Below are positions 17,912 through 26,632 of a stretch of 64,000 nucleotides of DNA, one piece after another. Each line of letters starts with the position of its first letter. The stretch's first letter is position 1. Below the pieces are notes generated by a model. It worked only from the letters and a program-made list of their open reading frames with translations, was not told where the DNA came from and searched no databases. Source of the stretch: Caulobacter sp. Root343. GTDB lineage: Bacteria > Pseudomonadota > Alphaproteobacteria > Caulobacterales > Caulobacteraceae. The stretch spans positions 264-64,263 of the forward strand of contig NZ_LMDF01000002.1 of the NCBI RefSeq assembly GCF_001425745.1, written 5' to 3'. Made by a program: the position numbers and the translations under genes.

Positions 17912-18474
17912 CGCCATTCTCCCATCAAGACGACCCGGAACGGGCGATCAAGGTTCACGTGACCCAGGGCGAAAGCCATGTGACGGGCGACCCGCAGGTG
18001 GTGATGACCACCGTGCTGGGCTCGTGCATCGCCGCGTGCATCCGCGATCCCCAGGCCGGCGTCGGCGGCATGAACCACTTCCTGCTTCCGGACTCGGGCG
18101 ACAACCGCCGCGACGGCGACGCCGTCCGCTACGGCGCCTACGCCATGGAACTGCTGATCAACGACCTGCTGAAGAAGGGCGCCCGCCGCGAGCGGCTGGA
18201 GGCCAAGATCTTCGGCGGGGCCAAGTTGTTCGACGGCCTCTCGGACGTCGGCGCCAGCAACTCCGCATTCGCCGAGCGTTTCCTGCGCGACGAAGGCATC
18301 CCGATCGTCTCGTCCAGCACCGGCGGGGTCTCGGCCCGTCGCGTCGAGTTCTGGCCGGCTTCGGGCCGCGTTCGCCAGCGCCTGGTCGCCGTGGACAACG
18401 CTCCGCAGGACGTCCGTCGTCCCACTCCCGCCCCGATGCCCGCCGCTTCCAACGGCGACGTGGATCTGTTCTGA
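17908..18474 (+). CDS. cheD: Chemoreceptor glutamine deamidase CheD
   Basis: 188 residues. Catalytic Cys40 in [10 protein letters not shown] and His57 in [12 protein letters not shown] are present, and the conserved FGGAKLFDG follows. CheD deamidates specific receptor glutamines to glutamates to create methylation sites. It has an unremarkable Pro-rich tail of about 25 residues ending VDLF. Translationally coupled to the preceding cheY. Confidence 0.95.
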   Translation: MTPFSHQDDPERAIKVHVTQGESHVTGDPQVVMTTVLGSCIAACIRDPQAGVGGMNHFLLPDSGDNRRDGDAVRYGAYAMELLINDLLKKGARRERLEAKIFGGAKLFDGLSDVGASNSAFAERFLRDEGIPIVSSSTGGVSARRVEFWPASGRVRQRLVAVDNAPQDVRRPTPAPMPAASNGDVDLF

Positions 18475-18479
18475 CGCCC

Positions 18480-18863
18480 ATGAACGCTTCGCCGCAGCCA
18501 TCGACGCCAATCGCCCGGCCGGAGGAACACCTCCTGGTCGGCGAGCTGTCGCGTCGTCTGGCCGCGGAACTGGCCTCGGCCGCGGCGCTCTGCCAGGACT
18601 GCGAGCACATCGTCGGCGACCTCGCCCAGGGCGGCGCGGCCCTGGCCAACCTGACCCGGCTGCAGGCCCTGGACGAACTGAGCCAACGCCTGCACGGCCT
18701 GTCGGCGGTGCTGCAGCGGATCAGCCAGCACGCGTCGGGCGAATGGAGCATGTCCATCGAACCCCTGCTGGAAGGCCTGGGCCTGGCCGACCTAGTGGTG
18801 CGATTGCGCGCCGAGGAGGCCACCGGCGTGAAAGCCGAGGCCGGCGAGCTGGACTTCTTCTAG
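18480..18863 (+). CDS. cheU: CheU, chemotaxis-cluster protein of unknown function
   Basis: 127 residues, mostly helical, with a long amphipathic stretch (ELSRRLAAELASAAALCQDCEHIVGDLAQ, broken here only by its cysteines) that may form a coiled coil. It ends in ELDFF. In overall character it resembles helical CheZ- or receptor-associated proteins, but no phosphatase motif is evident. Identity is assigned by position between cheD and a CheY-like gene, as in Caulobacter. ATG at 18480 lies five bases after the cheD stop. Confidence 0.7.
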   Translation: MNASPQPSTPIARPEEHLLVGELSRRLAAELASAAALCQDCEHIVGDLAQGGAALANLTRLQALDELSQRLHGLSAVLQRISQHASGEWSMSIEPLLEGLGLADLVVRLRAEEATGVKAEAGELDFF

Positions 18864-18870
18864 CGGGCCA

Positions 18871-19473
18871 ATGACGGACGCGCTCCTCCCCTCGACGCGG
18901 ATCAATCTCGAGCGGGCCACGGTGCTGGTCCTGGATGACAACGGACCCTCGCTGGACATTTTGTCGCAGGTGGTCTCGGGCTTCGGGGTCAAGCAGCTGC
19001 ATCGGGCCGAGAGCGTCATGGACGCCCAGATCCTGGTCCGCACCAAGACTTTCGACCTGATCATCAGCGACGTGCAGATGCCCGTCACCGATGGCATCGA
19101 GTTCATCGAGTGGCTGCGGCGCGAGGGCGGCGAGAACAACCGCTACGTCCCGGTCATCCTGGTCACCGGCCACACCCGCACCTCGCAGATCTTCAAGCTG
19201 CGGGACGCCGGCTCCAACTACGTGGTGGCCAAGCCGATCACCCCCAAGGTGCTGCTGGAGCGCGTGTTCTGGGTGGCGCGCGAAGAGCGCGTGTTCGTCG
19301 AATGCGACAGCTATATCGGGCCTGATCGGCGCTTCAAGCACGAGGGACCGCCGCCGGGGACGGACGGCCGGCGGAAAGACGACCTCCCGGCGGAGGTGGG
19401 CGCCGCGCAAATGCCCAACATGTCCGACGACGAAATCAGCAACATGATGCGGCCGGCCAAGGTGCAGATATGA
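18871..19473 (+). CDS. CheY-like protein with arginine-rich C-terminal tail
   Basis: 200 residues: a receiver domain (VLDDNG, Asp67 in ISDVQMP, Thr99 in LVTGH, Lys121 in VAKPI) followed by about 65 extra residues. The extension carries two paired-arginine motifs, GPDRRFKHEG and TDGRRKDD. Caulobacter has a class of c-di-GMP-binding CheY-like proteins (Cle) with an arginine-rich segment that tune motor or holdfast behaviour, and one sits in this operon position. The match to that class is inferred from position and arginines; c-di-GMP binding is not shown by sequence alone. It overlaps cheE as ATGA. Confidence 0.8.
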   Translation: MTDALLPSTRINLERATVLVLDDNGPSLDILSQVVSGFGVKQLHRAESVMDAQILVRTKTFDLIISDVQMPVTDGIEFIEWLRREGGENNRYVPVILVTGHTRTSQIFKLRDAGSNYVVAKPITPKVLLERVFWVAREERVFVECDSYIGPDRRFKHEGPPPGTDGRRKDDLPAEVGAAQMPNMSDDEISNMMRPAKVQI

Positions 19474-19940
19474 CCGTCCGCAAGTTCCGTCCCCCCAACC
19501 GTCTCGCCAATATGATCAAGGATCGCGGCGGGGTGCTGGCCAAGGACGCCATCGCCGCCGCCGAGGCCGGCGTCGAAACCCTGCGCGAGGCTTCGATGGC
19601 CGCGCTGGACGAGGCCTTGGGCGAGATCGCTCGTCGCTTCGGCAAGGACGCGGCGGAACGCGACTCCCAGCCGTACGAAGCCCTGTATCTGCTGGCTTCC
19701 AAGGTCATCGACGTCAGCGCCTTCGTGGCCGACGCCGGCGTCGACAAGGCGGCGATGTCGCTGTGCGGGCTGGCCGACAGCTGCGCGGAGGCCAAGGCTT
19801 GGCGGTGGGACGCGATCGACGTCCATCTGAATGCGCTGAAACTGCTACGCGCGATGGGCGCCCAGCTGCCTGTCGAGCAGCGGGAGGCGATGCTTCAGGG
19901 CCTCTACCGGGTCAGCCACTACCGGCCGGAGGAGGGCTGA
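19470..19940 (+). CDS. cheE: CheE, chemotaxis-cluster protein of unknown function
   Basis: 156 residues, predicted mostly helical, basic at the N-terminus (MTVRKFRPPNRLANMI) and without membrane segment or recognised enzymatic motif. It is the last gene of the operon, overlapping the CheY-like gene by four bases. The name follows its position in the Caulobacter chemotaxis cluster. No terminator hairpin is evident in the 290 bases that follow. Confidence 0.7.
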   Translation: MTVRKFRPPNRLANMIKDRGGVLAKDAIAAAEAGVETLREASMAALDEALGEIARRFGKDAAERDSQPYEALYLLASKVIDVSAFVADAGVDKAAMSLCGLADSCAEAKAWRWDAIDVHLNALKLLRAMGAQLPVEQREAMLQGLYRVSHYRPEEG

Positions 19941-20075
19941 GAGGGCCGCATGACCTCTTCGCGCCGTCCCTGTGACAGAACGTCACCATGTGTCGGAAAC
20001 GCAACGGCGCTAGGTGTGTCGTGGGTTGTGACCGCTTTGTGGCCTTGTCGGCGCTCGCGGGCTTTGTTAGCACTC

Positions 20076-20121
20076 TGATACCGGTGTCAAAAACCATAGT
20101 TTGCTTCTGACACCGGTGGCA
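20076..20121. promoter_or_regulatory. Tandem LacI-type operators
   Basis: Two near-perfect copies of the palindrome TGACACCGGTGTCA lie at 20076-20089 (TGATACCGGTGTCA) and 20108-20121 (TGACACCGGTGGCA), each with one mismatch and each followed by a run of A. Their centres are 32 bases apart, three helical turns, so a regulator would sit on the same face. The central CCGG with symmetric arms is LacI-family style. They stand in the 293-base spacer between cheE and the TonB receptor start at 20234. No LacI-type gene is in the window. Confidence 0.7.
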
Positions 20122-20233
20122 AAAATGAAGACTTGAAGGCCGGGGGCGGTTTCGCGGGAAGGACGCGGGATCGATACGAAGGCCAAGGCGGCGGTTACGC
20201 CGTCGTCCAATGGTCGATACGGGAGGAGGTTCT

Positions 20234-23200
20234 ATGTCCAAGAATTCGATGGGGCGCGTGCGCGCTCTGCACTGCGGCGTGTCCGGTGGCGCGCTGGCCC
20301 TGGCGATGGCTTTCGCCGGCGCCGCGTCCGCTCAAACCGCTCCGGCGGCCGCCGCCGCTCCGGCCGATGAGGTCGAGGCCGTCGTCGTCACCGGTTTCCG
20401 CGCTTCGCTGGCCAACGCCCTGGACGTCAAGCGTCGTGAAAACGACCTCGTCGACGTCATCAAGGCGCAAGACATCGCCGACTTCCCCGACCTGAACCTG
20501 GCCGAGTCGCTGCAGCGCGTGCCGGGCGTGTCGATCGACCGTGACGGCGGCGAAGGCCGCACGATCACCGTGCGCGGCCTGGGTCCCGACTTCACCGTCG
20601 TGCGCCTGAACGGCCTGGAAGCCCTGGCCACCACGGGCGGCAAGGACAGCTCGGGCGGCGCCAACCGTGGCCGCCAGTTCGACTTCTCGATCTTCGCCTC
20701 GGAGCTGTTCAACAGCATCACCGTGCGCAAATCGACCTCGGCCATGAACGAGGAAGGCTCCCTGGGCGCCATCGTCGACATGCAGGCCGCCCGTCCGTTC
20801 GACTTCAGCAAGTTCACCATGAGCGCGTCCGGCAAGATCGGCTGGAACGACCTCTCGCGGAAGAGCGACCCGCGCTACACCTTCCTGATCAGCAACCGCT
20901 GGGACACCGGCATCGGTGAAATCGGCGCCCTGCTGTCGGTCGCCTACGCCACCCGCGCCCAGCGCGAGGAAGGCTCCTCGACCGGCCGCTGGGAGAACCC
21001 CTCGGTCGCCTCCAACTCGGCGACGGCGTTCCCCTGCACCGGCGCGGCCTACAACCCGGTCAGCGGCCCGCCCCTGACCTGCGCCCAGATCGGCACGGTC
21101 ACCGGCGGCACCTCGCCGACCGTCACCGCCGCCGCCGGCACCGCCAACAACCTGTGGCACCCGCGGATCCCGCGCTATGGCCGCCTGGACTATGACCAAA
21201 AGCGCCTGGGCGTGACCGGTTCGCTGCAATGGCGCCCGACCGATCGCTCGACCCTGACCCTCGACGCGATGCTGGCCAAGTTCACCAACAACCGCGACGA
21301 AACCTATCTGGAAATCATCTCGTTCAGCCGCTCCGGCGCTGGCGTGCCCCAGACCGACGTCGTGAACTACACGGCCGACTCCAAGGGCTCGCTGATCAAG
21401 GGCTCGTTCGATGACGTCGACGCCCGGGTCGAATATCGCCACGATGAGCTGAAGACCGAATTCAACCAGCTGGCCCTGACCTACGACACCAAGTTCGGCG
21501 AGGCGGGCCACCTGAACGTGGTCTACGGCCAGTCGCGCTCGATCCAGGCGAACCCGGTCCAGACGACCTTCTCGTTCGATCGCTACGACAGCGACGGCTA
21601 CAGCTACGACTACTCGGCCAACGACAAGCTGCCGAACTTCAACTACGGCTTCGATCCGACCAATCCGGCCAACTTCACCTACAGCCCGAGCAACGCCCTG
21701 GGCGATCCCTCGCTGCTGCGTCTGCGTCCCAGCAAGGCGGTCAACACCTTCAAGACCTTCCGGGCCGACGTCGACTACGAGATCCTGGAAGGCTTCAAGC
21801 TGCGCTACGGCGGCGACTACAAGGAATACGGCTTCAGCTCGTGGGAGCAGCGCCTGTATTCGCGCAACCTGGCGGCCACGGGCACCACCTTCACCGCCGA
21901 AGCCGGCTTCGGTCTGCCCGCCGGTACGACGATCGCCGATGTCTCGCGCGTGATCAGCGGCTTCGGCCGCGGCCTGGATCTGCCCTCGGGCGTGCCGACC
22001 TCGTGGCTGGCTCCGGACCTGGAGAAGCTGAAGACCAAGCTCGGCTACGACTGTAACTGCATCAACGCCAACGGCGACTTCCGTCTCAGCACCCTGAATC
22101 AGCTGGGCGCCGTCCGGGCGATCACCGAAAAAGACACCGCCTTCTATCTGCAAGGCGACTTCGACTACGACCTGTTCAACATCCCTGTGCGCGGCAATTT
22201 CGGCGTGCGTTGGGTCAAGACCGAACAGAAGGCGACGGGCCACTACAACAAGGGCGCGACGACGGTCACCGTGGCCACGCCGTTCGGCAACCTGTCGGAA
22301 TCGGTGCCCACCGACGCCGTCCAGACCGTGTCGCGTGAATACACCAACACCCTGCCGTCGCTGAACGTCTCGGCCCAACCGTTCGAGAACTTCTACGTCC
22401 GCTTCGCCGCCGCCAAGGCGATGACGCGTCCGCAGCTGCAGAACCTGACGCCGGGCTACACCGCCAACAGCCAGTCCGCCCAGACCCTGACGCGCGGCAA
22501 TCCCGAGCTGAACCCGATGCTGTCCAACAATCTGGACCTCAGCTTCGAGTGGTATCCGGACAAGGAAACCCTGTTCTCGGTCGGCCTCTTCCAGAAGGAC
22601 ATCAAGTCCTACATCCAGACCTCGGCGGTCACCATGCCGTGGGCCGAGACCGAGCTGCCGGACGCGCTGCTGACCAACGGCAACACGCCTGACACGCTGT
22701 TCACGGTCACGACCCAGCTCAACAGCCCGGGCGGCAAGCTGAAGGGCTTCGAGGTCTCGCTGCAGCGTCCGTTCACGTTCCTGCCCGCGCCGTTCGACGG
22801 TTTCGGCGGCATCGTGAACTACACGCACGTCACCAGCGACATCCAATACGTGATCAAGAACCCGACCTATGCGGGTACGCCGAGGGTTCAGACGGCTCCG
22901 GCCGTGCTGCTCACCCAGCCGCTGCTGAACCTGTCGCCGGATGCTTTCAACGCGACGCTCTACTACGAAAAGGGTCCGTTCAAAGCCCGCGTCTCGGCCT
23001 CGTATCGCGACCCGTACCTGATCCAGGTGGCCCCGTCGGCGACCAACAACAACGATGTTCGGATCAAGGAAAAGACCATGAACATCGATACCCAGGTCAG
23101 CTACAACTTCAGCAACTTCACCGTCACTCTGGAAGGCATCAACCTGACCGACCAGGAAGACAGCAAGCTGGACGACTCGACCCGCATGATCTCGGAAGAG

Positions 23201-23251
23201 TACGTGCACTACGGCCGCCAGTTCTACCTCGGCGTGAAGTGGAAGTTCTAA
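20234..23251 (+). CDS. TonB-dependent outer-membrane receptor
   Basis: 1,005 residues. A signal peptide ends near AGAASAQ; an Ala/Pro-rich stretch leads to the TonB box region DEVEAVVVTG; the plug domain follows (LAESLQRVPGVSIDRDGGEGRTITVRG) and a long barrel ends in the aromatic terminus VKWKF. The plug pattern belongs to the large carbohydrate-type receptors expanded in Caulobacter. A GGAGGAGG ribosome site precedes the chosen ATG. It is controlled separately from the nag genes: own operators upstream and a strong terminator after it. Position suggests import of a chitin- or glycan-derived oligosaccharide, but the substrate is not readable. Confidence 0.9.
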   Translation: MSKNSMGRVRALHCGVSGGALALAMAFAGAASAQTAPAAAAAPADEVEAVVVTGFRASLANALDVKRRENDLVDVIKAQDIADFPDLNLAESLQRVPGVSIDRDGGEGRTITVRGLGPDFTVVRLNGLEALATTGGKDSSGGANRGRQFDFSIFASELFNSITVRKSTSAMNEEGSLGAIVDMQAARPFDFSKFTMSASGKIGWNDLSRKSDPRYTFLISNRWDTGIGEIGALLSVAYATRAQREEGSSTGRWENPSVASNSATAFPCTGAAYNPVSGPPLTCAQIGTVTGGTSPTVTAAAGTANNLWHPRIPRYGRLDYDQKRLGVTGSLQWRPTDRSTLTLDAMLAKFTNNRDETYLEIISFSRSGAGVPQTDVVNYTADSKGSLIKGSFDDVDARVEYRHDELKTEFNQLALTYDTKFGEAGHLNVVYGQSRSIQANPVQTTFSFDRYDSDGYSYDYSANDKLPNFNYGFDPTNPANFTYSPSNALGDPSLLRLRPSKAVNTFKTFRADVDYEILEGFKLRYGGDYKEYGFSSWEQRLYSRNLAATGTTFTAEAGFGLPAGTTIADVSRVISGFGRGLDLPSGVPTSWLAPDLEKLKTKLGYDCNCINANGDFRLSTLNQLGAVRAITEKDTAFYLQGDFDYDLFNIPVRGNFGVRWVKTEQKATGHYNKGATTVTVATPFGNLSESVPTDAVQTVSREYTNTLPSLNVSAQPFENFYVRFAAAKAMTRPQLQNLTPGYTANSQSAQTLTRGNPELNPMLSNNLDLSFEWYPDKETLFSVGLFQKDIKSYIQTSAVTMPWAETELPDALLTNGNTPDTLFTVTTQLNSPGGKLKGFEVSLQRPFTFLPAPFDGFGGIVNYTHVTSDIQYVIKNPTYAGTPRVQTAPAVLLTQPLLNLSPDAFNATLYYEKGPFKARVSASYRDPYLIQVAPSATNNNDVRIKEKTMNIDTQVSYNFSNFTVTLEGINLTDQEDSKLDDSTRMISEEYVHYGRQFYLGVKWKF

Positions 23252-23280
23252 GCTTCCAGGGGGCTTCCGCCTAAGAGAGA

Positions 23281-23314
23281 GGGCGCTGACCGCGAGGTCA
23301 GCGCCCTTTTTCTT
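23281..23314. terminator. Intrinsic terminator
   Basis: A perfect 11-base-pair stem (GGGCGCTGACC with GGTCAGCGCCC), GCGA loop, then TTTTTCTT. It lies between the TonB receptor and the convergent nagA gene. The T run ends transcription of the receptor; the stem can also serve nagA. Confidence 0.92.
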
Positions 23315-23340
23315 GGCCGTTCGGAAGCGAAGGGAAGAGG

Positions 23341-24477
23341 CTAGGCCTCGGCCCCGTTGATCCACGTCGCCGTGACGTTCAGCTGATCGTCCAGCAGGCA
23401 GAAGTCCGCGGCCAAGCCCGTAGCGATCCGGCCGCGCTGGCCTTCCAGTCCCAGGAAGGCGACGGGGGCGGCCGAGGCCATCATCACCGCCTCGTCCAGC
23501 GACAGGTTCATCATCGCGACGGCGTTGCGCACGGCGGCGGCCATGTCGAGGTCCGAGCCGGCCAGGGTGCCGTGGTCGTCGACGCAGACGCCATCGACCA
23601 CGCGGATGTGGCGGCCCTGCAGGTTGAAGCTCTTGTCGACCATGCCCACGGTCGGCATGGCGTCGGTCACCAGCATGAACCGGTCCAGCGGCCGGGTGCG
23701 CAGGGCGATCCGCAGGGTGGCCGGATCGACGTGGCGGCCATCGACGATCAGGCCGCACCAGGCGGTCAGGCTTTCCAGCGCCGCGCCTACCGCGCCCGGC
23801 TCGCGGCTGGTCAGCGGCGACATGGCGTTGAACAGGTGGGTGAAGCCGGTCAGGCCGTGATCCAGGGCTTGGCGCATGGTCTTGTACAGCGCGTTGGTGT
23901 GGCCGGCGGCGACCACCACGCCGGCGTCGGCCAGGCGCTGGATCATGTCCGGCGTCGTGCGCTCGGGGGCCAGGGTGACCAGGGTCTTGCCGACCTTCAA
24001 CGAGGTCAGCAGGGCCAGGGCCTCGTCGTCGATGACGCGGAACTTGTCGGCGTCGTGGATGCCCTTGCGCTTGGGATTGAGGAACGGGCCCTCGATGTGC
24101 ACGCCCAGCACGCCGGGCACGCCCTGTTCGATGGCCGCCTCGGTGGCGCGCATGGCCTGATCGACGACCGAGAGATCGTCGCTGATCAGGGTGGGCAGGA
24201 AGCCCGTCGTGCCGTAGGGGCGGTGCGCCGCGCCGATGGCGGCGATGGCCTCGACGGTCGGCGAGTCGTTGAACAACACCCCGCCGCCGCCATTGACCTG
24301 GGTGTCGATATAGCCGGGAACCAGCAGGCCGCCGGCCAGGTCACGACGATCGGCGCCGGCCGGGATCTCGCGCGCGTCGACGACGCCGGCGATCTTCCCG
24401 TCCTCGATCAGAACGGCTCGGCCATCGACGACGCCGGCTTCCGTCAGGACGCGGCCATTTACAAGTGCAGCCAGCAT
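23341..24477 (-). CDS. nagA: N-acetylglucosamine-6-phosphate deacetylase
   Basis: 378 residues, amidohydrolase fold. Metal and catalytic residues are in place: Glu129 in HIEGPFLNP, His193 in AGHTNA, His214 in THLFNAMSP and Asp272 in VTDAMP. It converts GlcNAc-6-phosphate to glucosamine-6-phosphate and acetate in the cytoplasm. It is the last gene of the leftward operon nagR, deaminase, nagA; its ATG overlaps the deaminase stop as ATGA. It works directly on the product of the GlcNAc permease encoded nearby. Confidence 0.95.
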   Translation of the reverse strand: MLAALVNGRVLTEAGVVDGRAVLIEDGKIAGVVDAREIPAGADRRDLAGGLLVPGYIDTQVNGGGGVLFNDSPTVEAIAAIGAAHRPYGTTGFLPTLISDDLSVVDQAMRATEAAIEQGVPGVLGVHIEGPFLNPKRKGIHDADKFRVIDDEALALLTSLKVGKTLVTLAPERTTPDMIQRLADAGVVVAAGHTNALYKTMRQALDHGLTGFTHLFNAMSPLTSREPGAVGAALESLTAWCGLIVDGRHVDPATLRIALRTRPLDRFMLVTDAMPTVGMVDKSFNLQGRHIRVVDGVCVDDHGTLAGSDLDMAAAVRNAVAMMNLSLDEAVMMASAAPVAFLGLEGQRGRIATGLAADFCLLDDQLNVTATWINGAEA

Positions 24478-25574
24478 CAGACGGTTTCGGTGACCTTGTT
24501 GAGGTGGGGTGGGCTGTCGGGATCGTAGCCGCGCGCGACCGAAAGCGCATTGGCCATCCGGTAGAAGCTCTGAATCATCAGGATCGGCTCGAGCACCGGA
24601 TGGCTCGCGAGCGTGGGCAGGGCTCCGACGACTTCGCCGTCCGCGCCCGGCGCGGCCAGCAGCACGTCGGCGCCGCGTTCACGCAGGCCGGCGGCCATGT
24701 CGTCGACGCTGGCCCGGCTCTCGTCGTTCTGGGCGAAGACCAGGGCCGGGAAGCCCTCCTTTACCAACGCCATCGGGCCGTGTAGCACCTCGGCGGCGCT
24801 GAAGGCCTCGGCGTGCAGGCCACAGGTCTCCTTGAACTTCAGGGCGGCTTCGAGCGCGACCGCGAAGCCGACGCCGCGACCCAGGACATAGAGGTTGCGG
24901 GCCAGCTTCAGGCGCTCGACGGCCGGCGACCAGTCCAGGCTCCAGGCCTCGGCCAGGGCGGTCGGCAGGTTCGCCAGCGCCTTGGTCAGCGCCTCGTCTT
25001 CGGTCCAGGCCGCGATCAGCTGCGTGATGGCGACCAGGGCGGCGATGTAGGACTTGGTGGCCGCGACGCTGAGCTCGGGGCCGGCGTGCAGCGGGATCAC
25101 CTCGTCGGCCAATTCGGCCAGCGGCGAGTCGACGACATTGACCAGGGCCACGGCATAGGCGCCGGCGGCCTTGGCCGCCTTCACCGAGGCCAGCAGATCC
25201 GGGCTCTTGCCCGACTGCGAGATCGCCAGGACCAGCGCGCCTTCCAGATTGGGCGAGGCGTCATAGACCGAGCTGACCGACAGACCGGCCGACGAGGTCA
25301 GGACCCCGGCCTTGGTCTCGATCAGATAGCGGGCGAAGGTGGCGGCATGGTCGCTGCTGCCGCGGGCGCAGGTCACCACCACGCGCGGCGGGTTGGCGCG
25401 CAGGCGCTGGGCCAGCGCTTCGATCTTGCGGGCGTTGGCGCTCAGCTGGGCGGCGGCGACGGCCGACGCTTGGCCGGCCTCCAGGAACATGCGCGTGGAT
25501 TCAGGCGTCAGCTTTTCGGACGACAGCCGCGCGGGCGCGGGGGTCTCAGGACGGGTCAAGTCAGTCGCCTCCAA
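24477..25574 (-). CDS. SIS-domain glucosamine-6-phosphate deaminase (NagB-II type)
   Basis: 365 residues with two SIS sugar-isomerase domains (CARGSSDHAATFARY and SQSGKSPDLLASV in the first, VLGRGVGFAVALEAALKFKE in the second). It lacks the glutaminase domain of GlmS and matches the NagB-II/AgaS group that converts glucosamine-6-phosphate to fructose-6-phosphate and ammonia. Neither start option is ATG: TTG at 25574 follows AGGAG by six bases, and TTG five codons later follows GGAGG by eight bases. It lies between nagR and nagA, which supports the deaminase role. Confidence 0.88.
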   Translation of the reverse strand: MEATDLTRPETPAPARLSSEKLTPESTRMFLEAGQASAVAAAQLSANARKIEALAQRLRANPPRVVVTCARGSSDHAATFARYLIETKAGVLTSSAGLSVSSVYDASPNLEGALVLAISQSGKSPDLLASVKAAKAAGAYAVALVNVVDSPLAELADEVIPLHAGPELSVAATKSYIAALVAITQLIAAWTEDEALTKALANLPTALAEAWSLDWSPAVERLKLARNLYVLGRGVGFAVALEAALKFKETCGLHAEAFSAAEVLHGPMALVKEGFPALVFAQNDESRASVDDMAAGLRERGADVLLAAPGADGEVVGALPTLASHPVLEPILMIQSFYRMANALSVARGYDPDSPPHLNKVTETV

Positions 25575-25616
25575 GCTCTACTCCTAGGACTTCAGTACGT
25601 TCAGGGCCCAACACAC

Positions 25617-26360
25617 TCAGGAGAGGGCGTTCAGTTCGGCGACGAAGTCGTAGGCGTCGCCGCGATAGTAGGACTGGGTGACTTCCACCGCCCGGCCGTC
25701 GCGCAGGAAGCCGCGTCGCTCGATCAGCAGGCCGGCGTCCTTGACCGGAACGCCCAGCAGGTCGGCCTGTTCGGCGGCGAACAGCACCGCGCGCAGCCGC
25801 TGCAGGGCGCGCACCGGCCGGTGGCCGGTCTTTTCCAGGGCCTCGTACAGCGACGTCTCGACCACCTCGGTGGAGGGCAGGGCGAAGGCGGCGATGGTGG
25901 TGTATTCCACGGCCATCGGCGCGCCGTCGGCGTAGCGGATGCGGGCGAAGCGGAAGACCGGCGTGCCGGGCGACAGGCCCAGGGTCAGGGATTCTTCCGG
26001 CGTCACCTGGCCCTCGGCCCGGCTGATCCACTCGCTGCGCGGCACGCGACCGCGCGCGATCATGTCCTCGGTGAACGACGACAGCTTGGAGAAGCTCTTT
26101 TCCACCCGGGCGGCGACGAAGGTGCCCGCGCCCTGGCGGCGCGTCAGCAGACCTTCACTGACCAGCCCGTCCAGCGCCTTGCGCACCGTGATGCGCGAGA
26201 TGCTGAACTCTTCGGCCAGGTCGCGCTCGGCCGGCAGGGCGTCGTCGGGCGCCAGCACCTTCTTCTGGATGGCCTCGCGCAGGGCGCGCTGCAGCTGCTT
26301 GTAGAGCGGGGCGTGGTCGCCGGCGGCGTCGAGCCGTCCGATCCGTTCAGCAAACGTCAT
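25617..26360 (-). CDS. nagR: GntR/HutC-family regulator of the GlcNAc genes
   Basis: 247 residues: an N-terminal GntR winged helix (PLYKQLQRALREAIQKK, then EEFSISRITVRKALDGL) and a C-terminal UTRA effector domain (GTPVFRFARIRYADGAPM). HutC-type regulators of amino-sugar genes usually sense GlcNAc-6-P or GlcN-6-P and release DNA when bound. It is divergent from the second TonB receptor across a 272-base region with ATTGG/CCAAT repeats, its likely binding sites, and is the first gene of the leftward nag operon, so self-control is likely. Confidence 0.9.
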   Translation of the reverse strand: MTFAERIGRLDAAGDHAPLYKQLQRALREAIQKKVLAPDDALPAERDLAEEFSISRITVRKALDGLVSEGLLTRRQGAGTFVAARVEKSFSKLSSFTEDMIARGRVPRSEWISRAEGQVTPEESLTLGLSPGTPVFRFARIRYADGAPMAVEYTTIAAFALPSTEVVETSLYEALEKTGHRPVRALQRLRAVLFAAEQADLLGVPVKDAGLLIERRGFLRDGRAVEVTQSYYRGDAYDFVAELNALS

Positions 26361-26441
26361 GTCACAGCCCTCCCTGCGTCACCGCGGTCCGCGCAAATCG
26401 GCGGCGCCTGTTGCTGGTCTCGATAGCATAGGACCATTTTC

Positions 26442-26580
26442 ATACCAATAAGAAGGTGGTCTGCAATTGGTTTCTTTTTGGCCTTGTCAGCTGCAAAATT
26501 TCCGTCACAGTCGCCCCTCGAGGCCCGAGAATTTCCGGCATCCGCGTCTTTTCGCGGAATGATTGGTATCCAATTGGTCT
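26442..26580. promoter_or_regulatory. Candidate NagR operator cluster
   Basis: Three clusters of related sequence lie in the 272-base divergent spacer. ATTGG-TAT-CCAAT at 26562-26574 is a perfect inverted repeat, overlapping the palindrome CCAATTGG at 26570-26577 and ending in GGTCT. TGGTCTGCAATTGG is at 26457-26470. ATACCAAT at 26442-26449 is the reverse complement of ATTGGTAT. The TGGTCT and TGGTAT words resemble half-sites of GntR/HutC amino-sugar regulators such as DasR/NagR. Binding is inferred. Confidence 0.6.
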
Positions 26581-26632
26581 TGATGGTTCGGCTCCAGGTC
26601 CAAACTGGCCGAGCAACACGGGGAGAAGAATT

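Noticed and set aside
19971..19987. TGTGACAGAACGTCACC, resembling a CRP/FNR site
   Set aside because: The arms pair as GTGAC-N5-GTCAC, but TGTGA and TCAC are seven bases apart rather than the six of CRP sites, and it is far from the receptor start. Kept only as a weak dyad.
20195..23758. A very long open frame on the minus strand opposite the first TonB receptor
   Set aside because: It is an antisense artefact of high GC3 coding DNA: low-complexity Arg/Gly/Val-rich sequence with no family pattern, while the plus strand encodes a clear TonB receptor.
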